Assembly: GCA_019359325.1 (NCBI GenBank)
Contig: JAHHHN010000027.1
Coordinates: forward strand, 24,229-88,228
Direction of reading: 5' to 3'
DNA: 64,000 nucleotides
DNA from: Mojavia pulchra JT2-VF2
Lineage (GTDB): Bacteria > Cyanobacteriota > Cyanobacteriia > Cyanobacteriales > Nostocaceae
Each line of letters begins with the position of its first letter. Position 1 is the stretch's first letter. The translations under genes and the position numbers were made by a program. This document shows positions 26,238-35,627 of this stretch, piece after piece. The notes under the pieces are model-generated. The model made no database searches, was not told the origin of the DNA, and was given only the letters and a program-made list of their open reading frames with translations.

Positions 26238-26636
26238 TTAGCTGGAAGGTAATTCTCCCTTGTTATTAACATCTCCACTGCCTAAAGCCAGATTTTTTTC
26301 AACAAAGTAGTTGTTAATGAAGGTGTTAGCAAAAGATAGAATCACTGGCCCAAGAAGGAAAGCAATAATTCCCCTAGCTGAAAAGCCCGGAACTAGCGCT
26401 GCTGCTAATGCGAAACAAATACCGTTAACAACTAGCGAAAATGCTCCAAAGCTTAAGAAATTAAGTGGTAAAGATAAGGTAGAAAGAATTGGTTTTACTG
26501 AACCATTGATTAAACCAATAACTAACGCTGCGATCATAGCAGCGGGAAAATTAGCAATATTAACGCCTGGAACAACTAAATCAACTATTAGCAGGCTCAA
26601 AGCTGTAGCTATTGCTGTTAACAAGGGTCCCAACAT
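26238..26636 (-). CDS. phage holin family (superfamily IV type) membrane protein
   Basis: A 132-residue protein with four hydrophobic helices spanning about residues 2-20, 30-50, 58-80 and 88-110. The layout and the N-G-S-V-K-P-I-L motif in the second loop match the bacterial four-helix holin-family (mycobacterial 4TMS) proteins. In chromosomes these are widespread membrane proteins without a phage link, and no other phage genes are nearby. Lysis function is therefore unlikely. The role is unknown. Confidence 0.8.
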   Translation of the reverse strand: MLGPLLTAIATALSLLIVDLVVPGVNIANFPAAMIAALVIGLINGSVKPILSTLSLPLNFLSFGAFSLVVNGICFALAAALVPGFSARGIIAFLLGPVILSFANTFINNYFVEKNLALGSGDVNNKGELPSS

Positions 26637-26883
26637 TATTTTTACCTCAGAAACAGATTCTCGAACGAGTGAACTTATTTATACTATTTTTACCTATTCA
26701 ATCTGTCTGAACCTCAATAGCAGGGTAGATTCTGCTTCTACCATTTGGCTGAGAAATGAGCAAGCTGAAAAATTAGTTTTTAATTTTACTATTTCATCTT
26801 TTATTGTGAGAGCTTGAGAAGTTCTTTATAAAGAAAATCTTAAATTTTTAGGCTGCTTGATATTGCCATTTCATCACCCTGAT

Positions 26884-26913
26884 GGAATTTGATATTGAGA
26901 GATATCAAATTCC
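26884..26913. repeat. perfect 12-bp hairpin downstream of the ferredoxin gene
   Basis: GGAATTTGATAT (26884-26895) pairs perfectly with ATATCAAATTCC (26902-26913). It lies a few bases after the ferredoxin stop codon (minus strand). No long T run follows, so it may stabilise the 3' end of the message or act as a weak terminator. Confidence 0.6.
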
Positions 26914-26919
26914 TAAAAT

Positions 26920-27243
26920 TTATTGCTTGTAGTAAAGCGACGATTTATATAAGACTTGTTCTTGATGGGTTTCTAAGGTGCAATCAGATACCGGGTAAGT
27001 CACACAAGTGATAACATAACTAGCTTGAATTTCCTTGGGACTAAGAAACTTTTGCTCACTTTGATCAACTTCACCACTGATAAGTTTAGCAACACAAGCA
27101 GAACATTCGCCTTGTTTACACCCAGAGGGAAGGCGGATACCAAAGTCTTCTGCTATATCGAGGATATATTGATCATCTGGTACTTCAATGGTGCGATCTA
27201 ACCCGATTGCAGGATTGATGAGTCGAACTTGATAAACTACCAT
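26920..27243 (-). CDS. plant-type [2Fe-2S] ferredoxin
   Basis: A 107-residue electron carrier with cluster ligands C42-x4-C47-x2-C50 and C80, the canonical plant-type pattern (G-C-K-Q-G-E-C-S-A-C). It is slightly longer than the standard photosynthetic ferredoxin (about 98 residues) and less acidic, with a C-terminal extension L-Y-K-S-S-L-Y-Y-K. It is therefore probably one of the minor ferredoxins serving a particular reductase, not the main photosystem I acceptor. The partner is unknown. It has an isolated transcription unit on the minus strand. Confidence 0.88.
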   Translation of the reverse strand: MVVYQVRLINPAIGLDRTIEVPDDQYILDIAEDFGIRLPSGCKQGECSACVAKLISGEVDQSEQKFLSPKEIQASYVITCVTYPVSDCTLETHQEQVLYKSSLYYKQ

Positions 27244-27341
27244 CTGTGATTACGGATACAAGAGTTAACTGTTGTTATTTTCTACTTTTGGGGAAGTTTC
27301 ACGCGAAGTATTAAATACTCTATAGGGTATCGCTATATGAG

Positions 27342-27365
27342 CAAAGCCTACCTACGCAGGCTTTG
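27342..27365. repeat. dispersed hairpin repeat downstream of tex
   Basis: CAAAGCCT (27342-27349) pairs with AGGCTTTG (27358-27365) around ACCTACGC. It lies between ferredoxin and tex, both on the minus strand, with short CTATAG sequences on both sides. This form resembles a common Nostoc intergenic hairpin, and it may also serve as a 3' end for tex mRNA. Confidence 0.55.
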
Positions 27366-27405
27366 TTTCTATAGTCGCCTCTTTTGCAGAGTGAAGACAT
27401 TATAT

Positions 27406-29562
27406 TTACTGTCTAAGTGATTTCATCGACAAACTAATCCGCTTCAGCTTCTCATTAATTTCTAGTACCCGTACCTTCACGACTTGCCCAACTTTAACAA
27501 TTTTCTTTGGATCATCTACAAATCTGTCAGCAAGTTGGGAGATATGTACTAAGCCATCCTGATGCACACCAATATCAACAAATGCACCGAAGTTGGCGAC
27601 GTTCGTGATGATACCTTCTAATTCCATTCCTACCTGCAAATCCTTAATTTCTGTAATTCCCTCTTTGAAGGTGGCATATTTAAACTCAGCACGGGGATCT
27701 CTGCCTGGTTTTTCTAGTTCGCTGAGGATGTCGCGCAGTGTGGGTTCGCCTACGCTATCGGTGACATATTTTTTCAAGTTGGTCTTTTTAAGTTTTTCGG
27801 CAATTTGTGTCACCTGATTTAATGGCACACTTAAATCGGATGCGATCGCTTCTACTAAAGAGTAACTTTCTGGATGCACTGCGGTATTATCTAAAGGATT
27901 TTCACCGTTGCGAATCCGCAGAAAACCGGCTGCTTGTTCAAACGCTTTTGGCCCCAACTTCGGTACTTTTAAGAGTTGACGACGATTTTTAAAAGCTCCG
28001 TACTGGTTCCGATAGGCAACAATGTTATTGGCAACTGTTGGTGTAATTCCCGAAACAAAGGTCAAAAGTTCCTTAGAAGCGGTGTTCAAATCCACACCTA
28101 CATAGTTGACGCAGCTTTCTACAGTTTCATCCAACTTTTTCTTCAGCAACTTTTGGTCAACGTCATGCTGGTATTGTCCCACGCCAATTGATTTGGGATC
28201 GATTTTCACCAGTTCCGCTAGGGGATCTTGCAAACGGCGACCAATACTAATCGCACCGCGCACGGTAATATCTAAATCGGGAAACTCTTCCAATGCAACT
28301 TTGCTGGCAGAATATATAGATGCACCAGACTCATTTACCATTACCTTTGTCGGTTTGCGTTCTATAGCTTGTAGTACTTGCGAGACAAACTCTTCAGTCT
28401 CGCGGGAAGCTGTACCGTTACCAATAGCAATTAACTCAATTTTGTACTTTTCAATCAGATTTTTGATTGTTTGTGCAGCTTTAGTGCGTTGTTCAGCCGC
28501 TTGGTGGGGAAATACCGCCTGGTATTCTAAAAATTTCCCTGTTTGGTCGATTACTGCTACTTTACACCCAGTTCTAAACCCAGGATCTATTGCCAAGGTT
28601 GGTTTCATACCTGCAGGTGCAGATAGTAGCAACTCCCGCAAATTAGTTTCAAAGGTTTTGATGGATTCAAAATCAGCGTAGGTTTTCTTCTCAGCAATTA
28701 CCTCCCCCATCAGAGAAGTTTTCATCAAGCGGTTAAATGCATCCTTCAGCATTGCTTGATAAAAATCTCGAATAGCGCGGACTTTGGTTTTAATTTCTTG
28801 GGACTCTAAATAGGAAAGTACGACATCCTCATCAAAAGCAATTTCAAAGGTTAACACTCCCTCCGCTTCACCGCGACACAAGGCCAAAATATTATGGGGT
28901 GCAATGCTTTTCACCTTAGCTTGATAGTTGCGGTACATCTCAAATTTCGTCGTTCCTTCAGGATGTTCATCTTTAATCCGAGAGATGAATACCCCCGACT
29001 CTAAAAGATAATCGCGGATATATGCACGTAGCTCTGCTGTTTCTGCCACTTCCTCCGCTAAGATGTCAGCAGCACCTTTCAGCGCCTCTTCTGAAGACTT
29101 GACTCCTTGATCTGAAATATACTTGGCTGCTTCCGCCTCTAATGAAGCCGATCCAGGACTTTTGACATTTAGCGACTTGATAAACTCTGCCAGTGGTTCT
29201 AATCCTTTTTCTCTGGCGATTGTAGCGCGAGTACGCCGCTTTGGTCGATAGGGTAAGTATAAATCCTCAAGCTCAGTTTTTTGTAAACAGGATGTGATTT
29301 TCTCATTGAGTTCATCAGTGAGTTTACCTTGTGTAGCGATCGCCTTTATAATCGTTGCTTTTCGCTCTTCCAGTTCGCTTAAGTAGGTATACCTATCGGA
29401 TAGGTCGCGTAGCTGGACTTCATCCATTTCGCCGGTGCGCTCTTTACGGTAACGTGCGATAAAAGGAATTGTCGCACCCTCAGCGAAAAGTTCCAGCGCA
29501 TTTTGCACCTGATAAGGTTTGAGGTCTAATTCAGTTGCCAGTAGTTGAGCAATGTTCAGCAT
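27406..29562 (-). CDS. tex: Tex family RNA-binding protein
   Basis: A 718-residue cytoplasmic nucleic-acid-binding protein of the Tex/Spt6-like family. The order of parts matches the family: a helical N-terminal Tex domain (E-R-T-G-E-M-D-E-V near residue 42), a YqgF/RNase H-like domain near 320-450 (A-I-D-P-G-F-R-T-G-C-K), helix-hairpin-helix segments near 490-560 (L-N-T-A-S-K-E-L-L-T-F-V-S-G-I), and a C-terminal S1 domain (L-E-G-I-I-T-N-V-A-N-F-G-A-F-V-D-I-G) near 645-715. Length is slightly short of some homologues but complete. It is thought to act in transcription. It is monocistronic here. Confidence 0.95.
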   Translation of the reverse strand: MLNIAQLLATELDLKPYQVQNALELFAEGATIPFIARYRKERTGEMDEVQLRDLSDRYTYLSELEERKATIIKAIATQGKLTDELNEKITSCLQKTELEDLYLPYRPKRRTRATIAREKGLEPLAEFIKSLNVKSPGSASLEAEAAKYISDQGVKSSEEALKGAADILAEEVAETAELRAYIRDYLLESGVFISRIKDEHPEGTTKFEMYRNYQAKVKSIAPHNILALCRGEAEGVLTFEIAFDEDVVLSYLESQEIKTKVRAIRDFYQAMLKDAFNRLMKTSLMGEVIAEKKTYADFESIKTFETNLRELLLSAPAGMKPTLAIDPGFRTGCKVAVIDQTGKFLEYQAVFPHQAAEQRTKAAQTIKNLIEKYKIELIAIGNGTASRETEEFVSQVLQAIERKPTKVMVNESGASIYSASKVALEEFPDLDITVRGAISIGRRLQDPLAELVKIDPKSIGVGQYQHDVDQKLLKKKLDETVESCVNYVGVDLNTASKELLTFVSGITPTVANNIVAYRNQYGAFKNRRQLLKVPKLGPKAFEQAAGFLRIRNGENPLDNTAVHPESYSLVEAIASDLSVPLNQVTQIAEKLKKTNLKKYVTDSVGEPTLRDILSELEKPGRDPRAEFKYATFKEGITEIKDLQVGMELEGIITNVANFGAFVDIGVHQDGLVHISQLADRFVDDPKKIVKVGQVVKVRVLEINEKLKRISLSMKSLRQ

Positions 29563-29801
29563 CGGGTGACTAAGTTGAAAACGTTACTCTCAAGGTAATA
29601 TGCTAAATCCTTATCCCAATGCAAGCGTAAAGTGTTAAGCTAATTTACCAGATGATTATAAAATCTTGATTTTTACTACCGTTATTCTACATAGCCCGTT
29701 GTGAGTAGTTCCAACTGGGATGTAAAATTAACTACAATGCCCAAAACAGTTTGCATCTGTTTATAGCAACGTTATAACTCTGATTTCAGAGGTTAGTTAG
29801 A

Positions 29802-30005
29802 ATGGCTTTGTTTTTTTTAGTTCCACTTTGTACAGCTTTAATAACTGGCTATTTAGTTAAACAAACTACTGACGAAATAGCATACATCGCTGGTGTTTTT
29901 GGATGTGTCTGCTTCATTTTGAGTTTAATTTTAGCACCGTGGCAGATCCAGTCATTACTGTTAATTGTTGTGCTTTTCACTACTAATAAACTGTTGGCAA
30001 AATAA
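29802..30005 (+). CDS. small hypothetical membrane protein
   Basis: A 67-residue protein made of two to three hydrophobic helices with a K-Q-T-T-D-E loop between the first and second. The ATG follows GAGGTTAGTTAGA, giving a ribosome site about nine bases upstream. I do not recognise a family. It is divergent from tex, with a 239-base shared promoter region. Confidence 0.55.
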   Translation: MALFFLVPLCTALITGYLVKQTTDEIAYIAGVFGCVCFILSLILAPWQIQSLLLIVVLFTTNKLLAK

Positions 30006-30630
30006 TCAATGCCAATTACTAATGCTGTCAGGAAACAACTATGAAAAACCAGATGAGATTCGCTGTGCCGAATTAATGTTTTTCTGAGCGCAACTTTGAC
30101 GAACTAGCTATACGTAGGTATTGATGTGTCATCTACCAAACATAGGTTAAGTATTGTTGCCAAACCTACGTATTCAGGTCAAAGACATTTGGAAACAGTT
30201 TTATTAAAATTGTTAAGGTACATCTTTTAAGCAACAGCGATTGCGCGGAGCGCAGCGCCAAAGGCGATCGCTCCCTTCAAAATTTATAGCGATTAGAAAA
30301 TATCTCCTAAATAATTACCCTTCTAGGTTTTGGCTGAGGATTAGCGATCATATTCGTAGCTACGAATCTCCTTAGAGTTTGCGATCGCGCAATTTTTGAA
30401 TACAAACTAGTTCATTATATTAGTAACCTATATTTTATCTCTACTTGTGCATGATGGCGATCGCTATCTAAGTTTTGTTACCACTGTTACTTAGAGTCAG
30501 GGTTTAAAATTTCCAGGTGAGGAAACCCCTACAGCCCAACTGCGGACTGCGGCTTTCACCGATTTGTTAGACTAAACACACCAGGATTTTTCAGTCAAAT
30601 CTCTGAATACGCCAGCAGACGAGGCTATCC
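30006..30630 (+). other. intergenic region upstream of tldD with inverted and HIP1-rich repeats
   Basis: A 625-base gap with no supported gene. It holds an inverted repeat (ATACGTAGGT at 30110-30119 and ACCTACGTAT at 30164-30173). It also holds a GC-rich dispersed repeat at 30237-30271, with GCGCGGAGCGC followed by a GCGATCGC octamer, and further GCGATCGC sites near 30380 and 30460. The promoter of tldD should lie in the right half. Confidence 0.5.
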
Positions 30631-32103
30631 ATGCTTACAAGTACGCTACTTCTCTCAAATCAACTCCCCACCCTGCAATACTCCTCCACATCGGAACGAT
30701 TCGATGATACTTGGGAAGCTCCTTTGGCTACCCTTCTAGGGCTAGGACGTGCCGCTGGAGCCGACTTCATCGAATTTTATTTAGAGCGTCGCAACTATAT
30801 CAGTTGCCTTGCCGAGGATGACGCTATTACCAGTATTTCACCAAGCCTAGCTACAGGTGCGGGAGTTAGAGTATTTCGCGGCAAAGCCGATTGCTACGTC
30901 AGCACCAATAACCTTTCATTTTCCGGGTTGAAAGCAGCCTTAGAAAAAGGTCTTTCTATCTTAGGATTGCAATTACCTGCACCTAACGCTTTCATCCCAG
31001 AAATCAATCTAGAATTACTGAGAGACTACGCCACAAAAAGAGGTAAAGATGGTTGGTTACCTGTGTGTAGCTCCATCAGAGAAATGGGAGAAGTCCTACT
31101 TGATGGTACTGCCCAATTGCAGAGAAAAGCCAGCCATGTGCAATCCCGCCGTGCTACCTATTTCCGGGATTGGCAAGAAGTTTTAGTCGCCGCCAGCGAT
31201 GGTACTTTTGCCCGTGACATTCGCCTCACTCAGTCAGTAGGATTTAACCTTCTCTGTGCAGATGGGGCTAATCGTGCATCCATCGGTGAACGTGCTGGCA
31301 ATACTAGCGATGCCAACTTCCTCAGAACCTGGGATTATCAACAAGCTGCCGAACACATAGCCGAATCCGCTGGTAAGATGCTCTACGCAGATTATGTAGA
31401 GTCAGGTACTTATCCCATTATCATGGCCAATCACTTTGGCGGGGTAATCTTCCACGAAGCTTGCGGACACCTTTTAGAAACTACTCAAATTGAACGTAAT
31501 ACTTCTCCCTTTGCTGATAAAAAAGGCGAGAAAATTGCCCACGAAAGCCTCACAGCTTGGGATGAAGGACGAGCCGAGAATGCCTTCGGGACAATTGACA
31601 TGGATGACGAAGGTATGCCTGCTCAAAGAACCCTATTGATTGAAAAAGGCGTTCTCAAGAACTTTTTAGCAGACAGAACTGGTTCTTGGCGCACCGGACA
31701 CCCCAGAACAGGCAGTGGACGCCGCCAAAATTATACCTTTGCTGCTGCTAGCCGGATGCGTAATACTTATATCGATTCCGGTGAATACAGCATTGATGAT
31801 TTATTTGCCTCCATTGATAAAGGTATTTACTGCAAAAAAATGGGCGGTGGTAGTGTTGGTGCTACAGGTCAATTTAACTTTGGTGTGGATGAAGCTTACT
31901 TGATTGAAAATGGCAAAATTACCAAGCCTTTAAAAGGAGCAATTCTAATTGGTGAAGCTAAGGAAATTATGAATAAAATTTCCATGTGTTCTCAAGATTT
32001 AGAACTTGCACCAGGATTCTGTGGTTCCGTCAGTGGCAGTATCTACACCACAGTAGGACAACCACATATCAAGGTTGATTCTATTACCGTAGGCGGACGC
32101 TAA
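30631..32103 (+). CDS. tldD: TldD metalloprotease subunit
   Basis: A 490-residue protein. The HExxxH zinc site is visible as H275-E-A-C-G-H280, the catalytic signature of TldD, which together with TldE forms a protease that unfolds and degrades small peptides. In E. coli it matures microcin B17 and degrades CcdA. Further family blocks are E-F-Y-L-E-R near residue 50 and the late G-E-A-K-E-I-M. The partner gene tldE follows 251 bases downstream on the same strand, with a dispersed repeat between them. Confidence 0.95.
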   Translation: MLTSTLLLSNQLPTLQYSSTSERFDDTWEAPLATLLGLGRAAGADFIEFYLERRNYISCLAEDDAITSISPSLATGAGVRVFRGKADCYVSTNNLSFSGLKAALEKGLSILGLQLPAPNAFIPEINLELLRDYATKRGKDGWLPVCSSIREMGEVLLDGTAQLQRKASHVQSRRATYFRDWQEVLVAASDGTFARDIRLTQSVGFNLLCADGANRASIGERAGNTSDANFLRTWDYQQAAEHIAESAGKMLYADYVESGTYPIIMANHFGGVIFHEACGHLLETTQIERNTSPFADKKGEKIAHESLTAWDEGRAENAFGTIDMDDEGMPAQRTLLIEKGVLKNFLADRTGSWRTGHPRTGSGRRQNYTFAAASRMRNTYIDSGEYSIDDLFASIDKGIYCKKMGGGSVGATGQFNFGVDEAYLIENGKITKPLKGAILIGEAKEIMNKISMCSQDLELAPGFCGSVSGSIYTTVGQPHIKVDSITVGGR

Positions 32104-32166
32104 CAGCTACTCCTTTCTCGCTATAAAATTACTTATTTCTTCTCTTCTTCGTGTCCTTTGCACGCC

Positions 32167-32201
32167 AGTTGCTTCAAGTCGGCGGAGCCGCCCAACGCAC
32201 T
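32167..32201. repeat. dispersed repeat between tldD and tldE
   Basis: This starts with AGTTGCTTCAAGTC and ends with CAACGCACT, matching the block at 15310-15340 with a variable GC-rich middle that can form a hairpin (GGCGGAGCCGCC). It interrupts the tldD-tldE unit. Confidence 0.65.
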
Positions 32202-32354
32202 GGCTCGTCTTTGCGGTTCGTCAGAGAAAAATTGAGGTATTCTTGCAGTGAGACAGGAGTAATAACAATTTATTAGAGCCACAGATAAAGATATTATCCA
32301 TCCGCATTCATCTGCACCCATCAGCAGTTTAAAATCCAAAATCCAAAATTAACT

Positions 32355-33695
32355 ATGCCAAATATCCAAGAAATTGCCAGTTATGCCAAGGATAATGCTG
32401 ACAAGCTTGGCATTAAGAAATTTGACATTTATGGCTCAACGGTAGATGAAACTAGCGTACAAGTAGATCAAGGTGAGCCAAAACAAGTTAAAGCCTCTAA
32501 TCGCTCTGGTGTTACAGTTCGGGTCTGGAATGAAGACAATACAATGGGTGTGACCAGCACCACAGATGTAGACCCCAAGGGATTAGAATTAGCTTTGAAA
32601 ACTGCTTACGAAGCTAGTTTTTTTGGTGTAAAAGAAAATGTTCCCGATTTTAGTCCGGAAGCGACTATTCCTATCCCTAATATCCCTCACGATAAAGCAC
32701 CCCAAGCACCTGTTGCTGAACTCATAGAAAAGTTAATAGTAGCTGAAAAAGAACTACTATCAGCACACCCAGCGATTAAAGGAGTTCCTTACAACGGCTT
32801 GGCGCAACGAGATATTGATCGATTTTATCTTAATAGTGAGGGTGCAGTTAGAACAGAATCTCACTCTTTAGCATCGGTATATCTTTACAGCAAAACTGAA
32901 GAAGAAGGGAAAAAACCGCGTAGTGCTGGCGCTTTTAGAATTAACCGCAGTTTAGATAATCTAGATATTAACGCTTGTATCCAAGAAACTGCTGAGAAAA
33001 CCATCAGCCACTTGAACTATGAAAAAGTCAAGACTGGCAAATATTTAGTTGTGTTCTCACCAGAAGCTTTCTTAAGTCTCTTGGGTGCTTTTTCTAATTT
33101 GTTCAATGCTCAAAGTATTCTGGATAACCAAAGCTTATCTACTCCTGGTGATTTAGGTAAGCAAATTGCTTCCCCTCTCCTTTCAGTAGTTGATGATGCA
33201 CTACATCCAGCTAACGTAGGTGCAGAAACATTTGATGGTGAAGGAACTCCTACGCGTCAGGTTTCCTTAATTGAAAAAGGTGTGTTAAGCAGCTTTCTTC
33301 ACAGTGCAGGAACTGCCAAACGAATGAATACCCAGCCAACAGGGAATGCAAGTATTGGCGCAAAAGTCAGTATTAGCCCTAACTTTTATCATGTCTTCAG
33401 AGCCGCAGATCCTGAACAAGAATTAAGTTTGGAAACTGCTGAAAATGTAATTTTGATTGATGATTTACAAGCTCTCCATGCCGGAGTTAAGGCTTTGCAA
33501 GGCTCGTTTTCTTTACCCTTTGATGGTTGGTTGATTAACAAAGGTGTCAAGACGAGTATTGAATCAGCAACAGTTGCTGGCGATTTCCTAGAACTCCTCA
33601 AGTCGATTATCTGTGTAGAAAAAGAAGTAGAGTTAACACCAGGAGGAGTTTGTCCGAGAATCTGGGTTAATGAACTATCGATTACTGGGGAATAA
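32355..33695 (+). CDS. tldE: TldE (PmbA) protease partner subunit
   Basis: A 446-residue protein of the TldD/PmbA family that lacks the HExxxH zinc motif of TldD, as expected for the TldE/PmbA subunit of the TldD/TldE heterodimer. Family blocks include G-V-T-V-R-V-W-N near residue 52, the D-G-E-G-T-P-T segment near 293, and the late G-S-F-S-L-P-F-D-G-W. It follows tldD on the same strand. Confidence 0.93.
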   Translation: MPNIQEIASYAKDNADKLGIKKFDIYGSTVDETSVQVDQGEPKQVKASNRSGVTVRVWNEDNTMGVTSTTDVDPKGLELALKTAYEASFFGVKENVPDFSPEATIPIPNIPHDKAPQAPVAELIEKLIVAEKELLSAHPAIKGVPYNGLAQRDIDRFYLNSEGAVRTESHSLASVYLYSKTEEEGKKPRSAGAFRINRSLDNLDINACIQETAEKTISHLNYEKVKTGKYLVVFSPEAFLSLLGAFSNLFNAQSILDNQSLSTPGDLGKQIASPLLSVVDDALHPANVGAETFDGEGTPTRQVSLIEKGVLSSFLHSAGTAKRMNTQPTGNASIGAKVSISPNFYHVFRAADPEQELSLETAENVILIDDLQALHAGVKALQGSFSLPFDGWLINKGVKTSIESATVAGDFLELLKSIICVEKEVELTPGGVCPRIWVNELSITGE

Positions 33696-33763
33696 AACTT
33701 AAGAGTTAGGAGTTATAAATTAGAGTTTTCACTTATAAACTCCTAATTCATAACTCTTGACTC

Positions 33764-34207
33764 TCATTCTCCACCGCCAACACCAAGATTGATATCAAAT
33801 CCATCAGCACCACTGAGATTGGTTCCAATCATCACGGCACCATCTACTTGAGCGTTATGTAAATTAGCATCGCTTAAATTAGCATTAGTAAGATTAGCAT
33901 TATTGAAGGTAGTACCACTGGCTAAGACATCTGTTAAATTAGCAGCCTCCAAATTAGCACCTTCTAAATCAGCACCTTCTAAATTAGCGCCTTTTAAATT
34001 AGCACCTTTTAAATTAGCATTTCTCAAATCAGCACCAATTAAGTGAGCGCCGCTGAGATTTACACCTCTTAAATCACATCCAGAACATACTCTAGTTTCT
34101 AGTAAGCGCTTTACTTGCGCTTGGTTTTCAGCAGCTTGAGTGGGAATAGAAACAGCTAAAGATAGCGTACTGAGTAAAGCGGCTGCTGTCAAAAATATCG
34201 GTTTCAT
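33764..34207 (-). CDS. secreted pentapeptide-repeat protein
   Basis: A 147-residue protein with a signal peptide (hydrophobic residues 5-20, cleavage after T-Q-A-A near 25). A C-S-G-C-D-L motif follows, then about sixteen A-[DN]-L-x-x-type pentapeptides, predicted to form a short right-handed beta helix in the periplasm or lumen. No catalytic motif is visible. It ends in a glycine-rich tail. The gap before tldE holds an imperfect palindrome (33702-33758) that may terminate both convergent genes. Confidence 0.85.
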   Translation of the reverse strand: MKPIFLTAAALLSTLSLAVSIPTQAAENQAQVKRLLETRVCSGCDLRGVNLSGAHLIGADLRNANLKGANLKGANLEGADLEGANLEAANLTDVLASGTTFNNANLTNANLSDANLHNAQVDGAVMIGTNLSGADGFDINLGVGGGE

Positions 34208-34697
34208 ATTTATTCTCTCCCAAACTTTTAGAAGTTATTGACTAAGTAGGTTGACAAAAATCCAAGCAATGATTCACTAGCCGATAGTCAAACACTATTC
34301 AAATAGGGACTTTGGGTTGCAAATTCTTGACTTTGGATATTTATATTTATTTGCACCGATCTAATTTACTTCTACAATTCCATTGTCGCAAATTTCAGAA
34401 TCCTGTCCTCATACAATCGGGGGAATTCACGAATTAAGTTAGTTCTAAGTACTCCTAACTGAGTTATAACAAGGGAATTCGATACTTTGTATAACAGAAA
34501 TTTTTTGGTTAGAAAGCGAAAGTTGCTATTAAAACTTAAAAGTTAAAGATTAAATATCTATCTCAGTAAAAATTAAATATCTACCTTGAGATTTTTTTTG
34601 TAAAACCAAAAGTTATAAATTTTGGAGTAAAAAGCATATAGATAGGATGTATGGCAGAGATAAATACCTCTGCACGAAGCCAAAATAGCCCATCATT
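34208..34697 (-). other. AT-rich intergenic region, no gene seen
   Basis: About 490 bases between the pentapeptide gene and the ArsR-ClpN gene, both on the minus strand. A small palindrome GCAGAG/CTCTGC lies near 34653-34672. No coding frame, RNA gene or clear terminator was found. The left part should hold the promoter of the pentapeptide gene. Confidence 0.4.
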
Positions 34698-35561
34698 CTA
34701 AGTTAAAGCTGTTCGCAGTCGTTGTTCCAGTGAAATTATATCTACGCTAAGATTTTGCAAAACTTTAATTGCTACTCCCTGTTCTATAGCTCCCGCTCCT
34801 TCGCCGAGGATACCTAATAATAGATGCTCTGTACCAATTTCGTTATGTCCTAACTGCTGAGACTCTTCTACCGATAGTTCTAAGACCCGCTTGGCTCTTG
34901 ATGTGAAGGGAATATCCACAGGCGTTAATCCTTTACCTCTACCGATAATTTTTTGCACTTCAATCTGAGCGGTTTCTAAGTTCACACCTACAGAGCCGAG
35001 AAATTGTGATGCAATACTATTACCTTCAGCTAACAGTCCCAGCAACAGTTGTTCTGTTCCAAGATATTTATGTCCTAGACGACGAGATTCTCCTTGAGCC
35101 AAAGTGATGACTGTAATGGCTTTTTGAGTGAATTTTTCATAACCTCTCAGATAAAATCTTTGAGGCATAAATCCCAATAGTCTATCTAAGATGGACTCAA
35201 AAAATCTTTCAAACATAAAGCCTTCCCCCGTATAAGTATTATTGATCGGATCAAGGGAGCGATCGCCTTTAGTTCTTCCTGTGTATAAAAAAGCCAGCAA
35301 ATCTTCCATAGTCTCCGCATTCGCTGAGTACCACAAAAATTGCTTCTCTTTTCGGCTATTAACTAACCCCTCAATCCGTAGCTTTTCTAAATGGTGCGAT
35401 AAGGTTGAGTTCGGAATCTTTAGCTTTTCCTGAATCTCCCCTACAATCATTCCCTCTGGATAAGCTGCAAACAGCAACCGCATAATTTCCAGCCGTGGCT
35501 CCGACCCTAGTGCAGCAAAGATATCTGCATAACGAGCCGTATCTTCATGATTTACTGCCAT
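34698..35561 (-). CDS. ArsR-type winged-helix regulator fused to a ClpA/ClpC N-terminal domain
   Basis: A 287-residue fusion. Residues about 8-95 form an ArsR-like winged helix-turn-helix ([15 protein letters not shown] near 16, then L-S-H-H-L-E-K-L in the recognition helix). Residues about 140-287 carry two Clp-N repeats, each with the R/Q-L-G-H-x-x-[IL]-G-T-E-[HQ]-L-L-L-G pattern. There is no ATPase domain and no cysteine anywhere, so classical metal sensing by cysteine pairs is excluded. It probably binds DNA and senses or recruits a protein partner through the Clp-N part, perhaps a Clp protease substrate or adaptor, which is inference. It is likely monocistronic. Confidence 0.9.
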   Translation of the reverse strand: MAVNHEDTARYADIFAALGSEPRLEIMRLLFAAYPEGMIVGEIQEKLKIPNSTLSHHLEKLRIEGLVNSRKEKQFLWYSANAETMEDLLAFLYTGRTKGDRSLDPINNTYTGEGFMFERFFESILDRLLGFMPQRFYLRGYEKFTQKAITVITLAQGESRRLGHKYLGTEQLLLGLLAEGNSIASQFLGSVGVNLETAQIEVQKIIGRGKGLTPVDIPFTSRAKRVLELSVEESQQLGHNEIGTEHLLLGILGEGAGAIEQGVAIKVLQNLSVDIISLEQRLRTALT

Positions 35562-35627
35562 ATTTCTAGAATAATCGAAATAAATATTTTGTCAATAAGA
35601 GAATGACAAACGGGCTTCTACTCAAGG

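Noticed and set aside
26238..26636. Prophage remnant suggested by the holin-family protein
   Set aside because: No other phage genes nearby; the family is common on bacterial chromosomes without phage.
27342..27365. Rho-independent terminator for tex
   Set aside because: The stem is good but there is no T run on the minus strand; the sequence looks like a dispersed hairpin.
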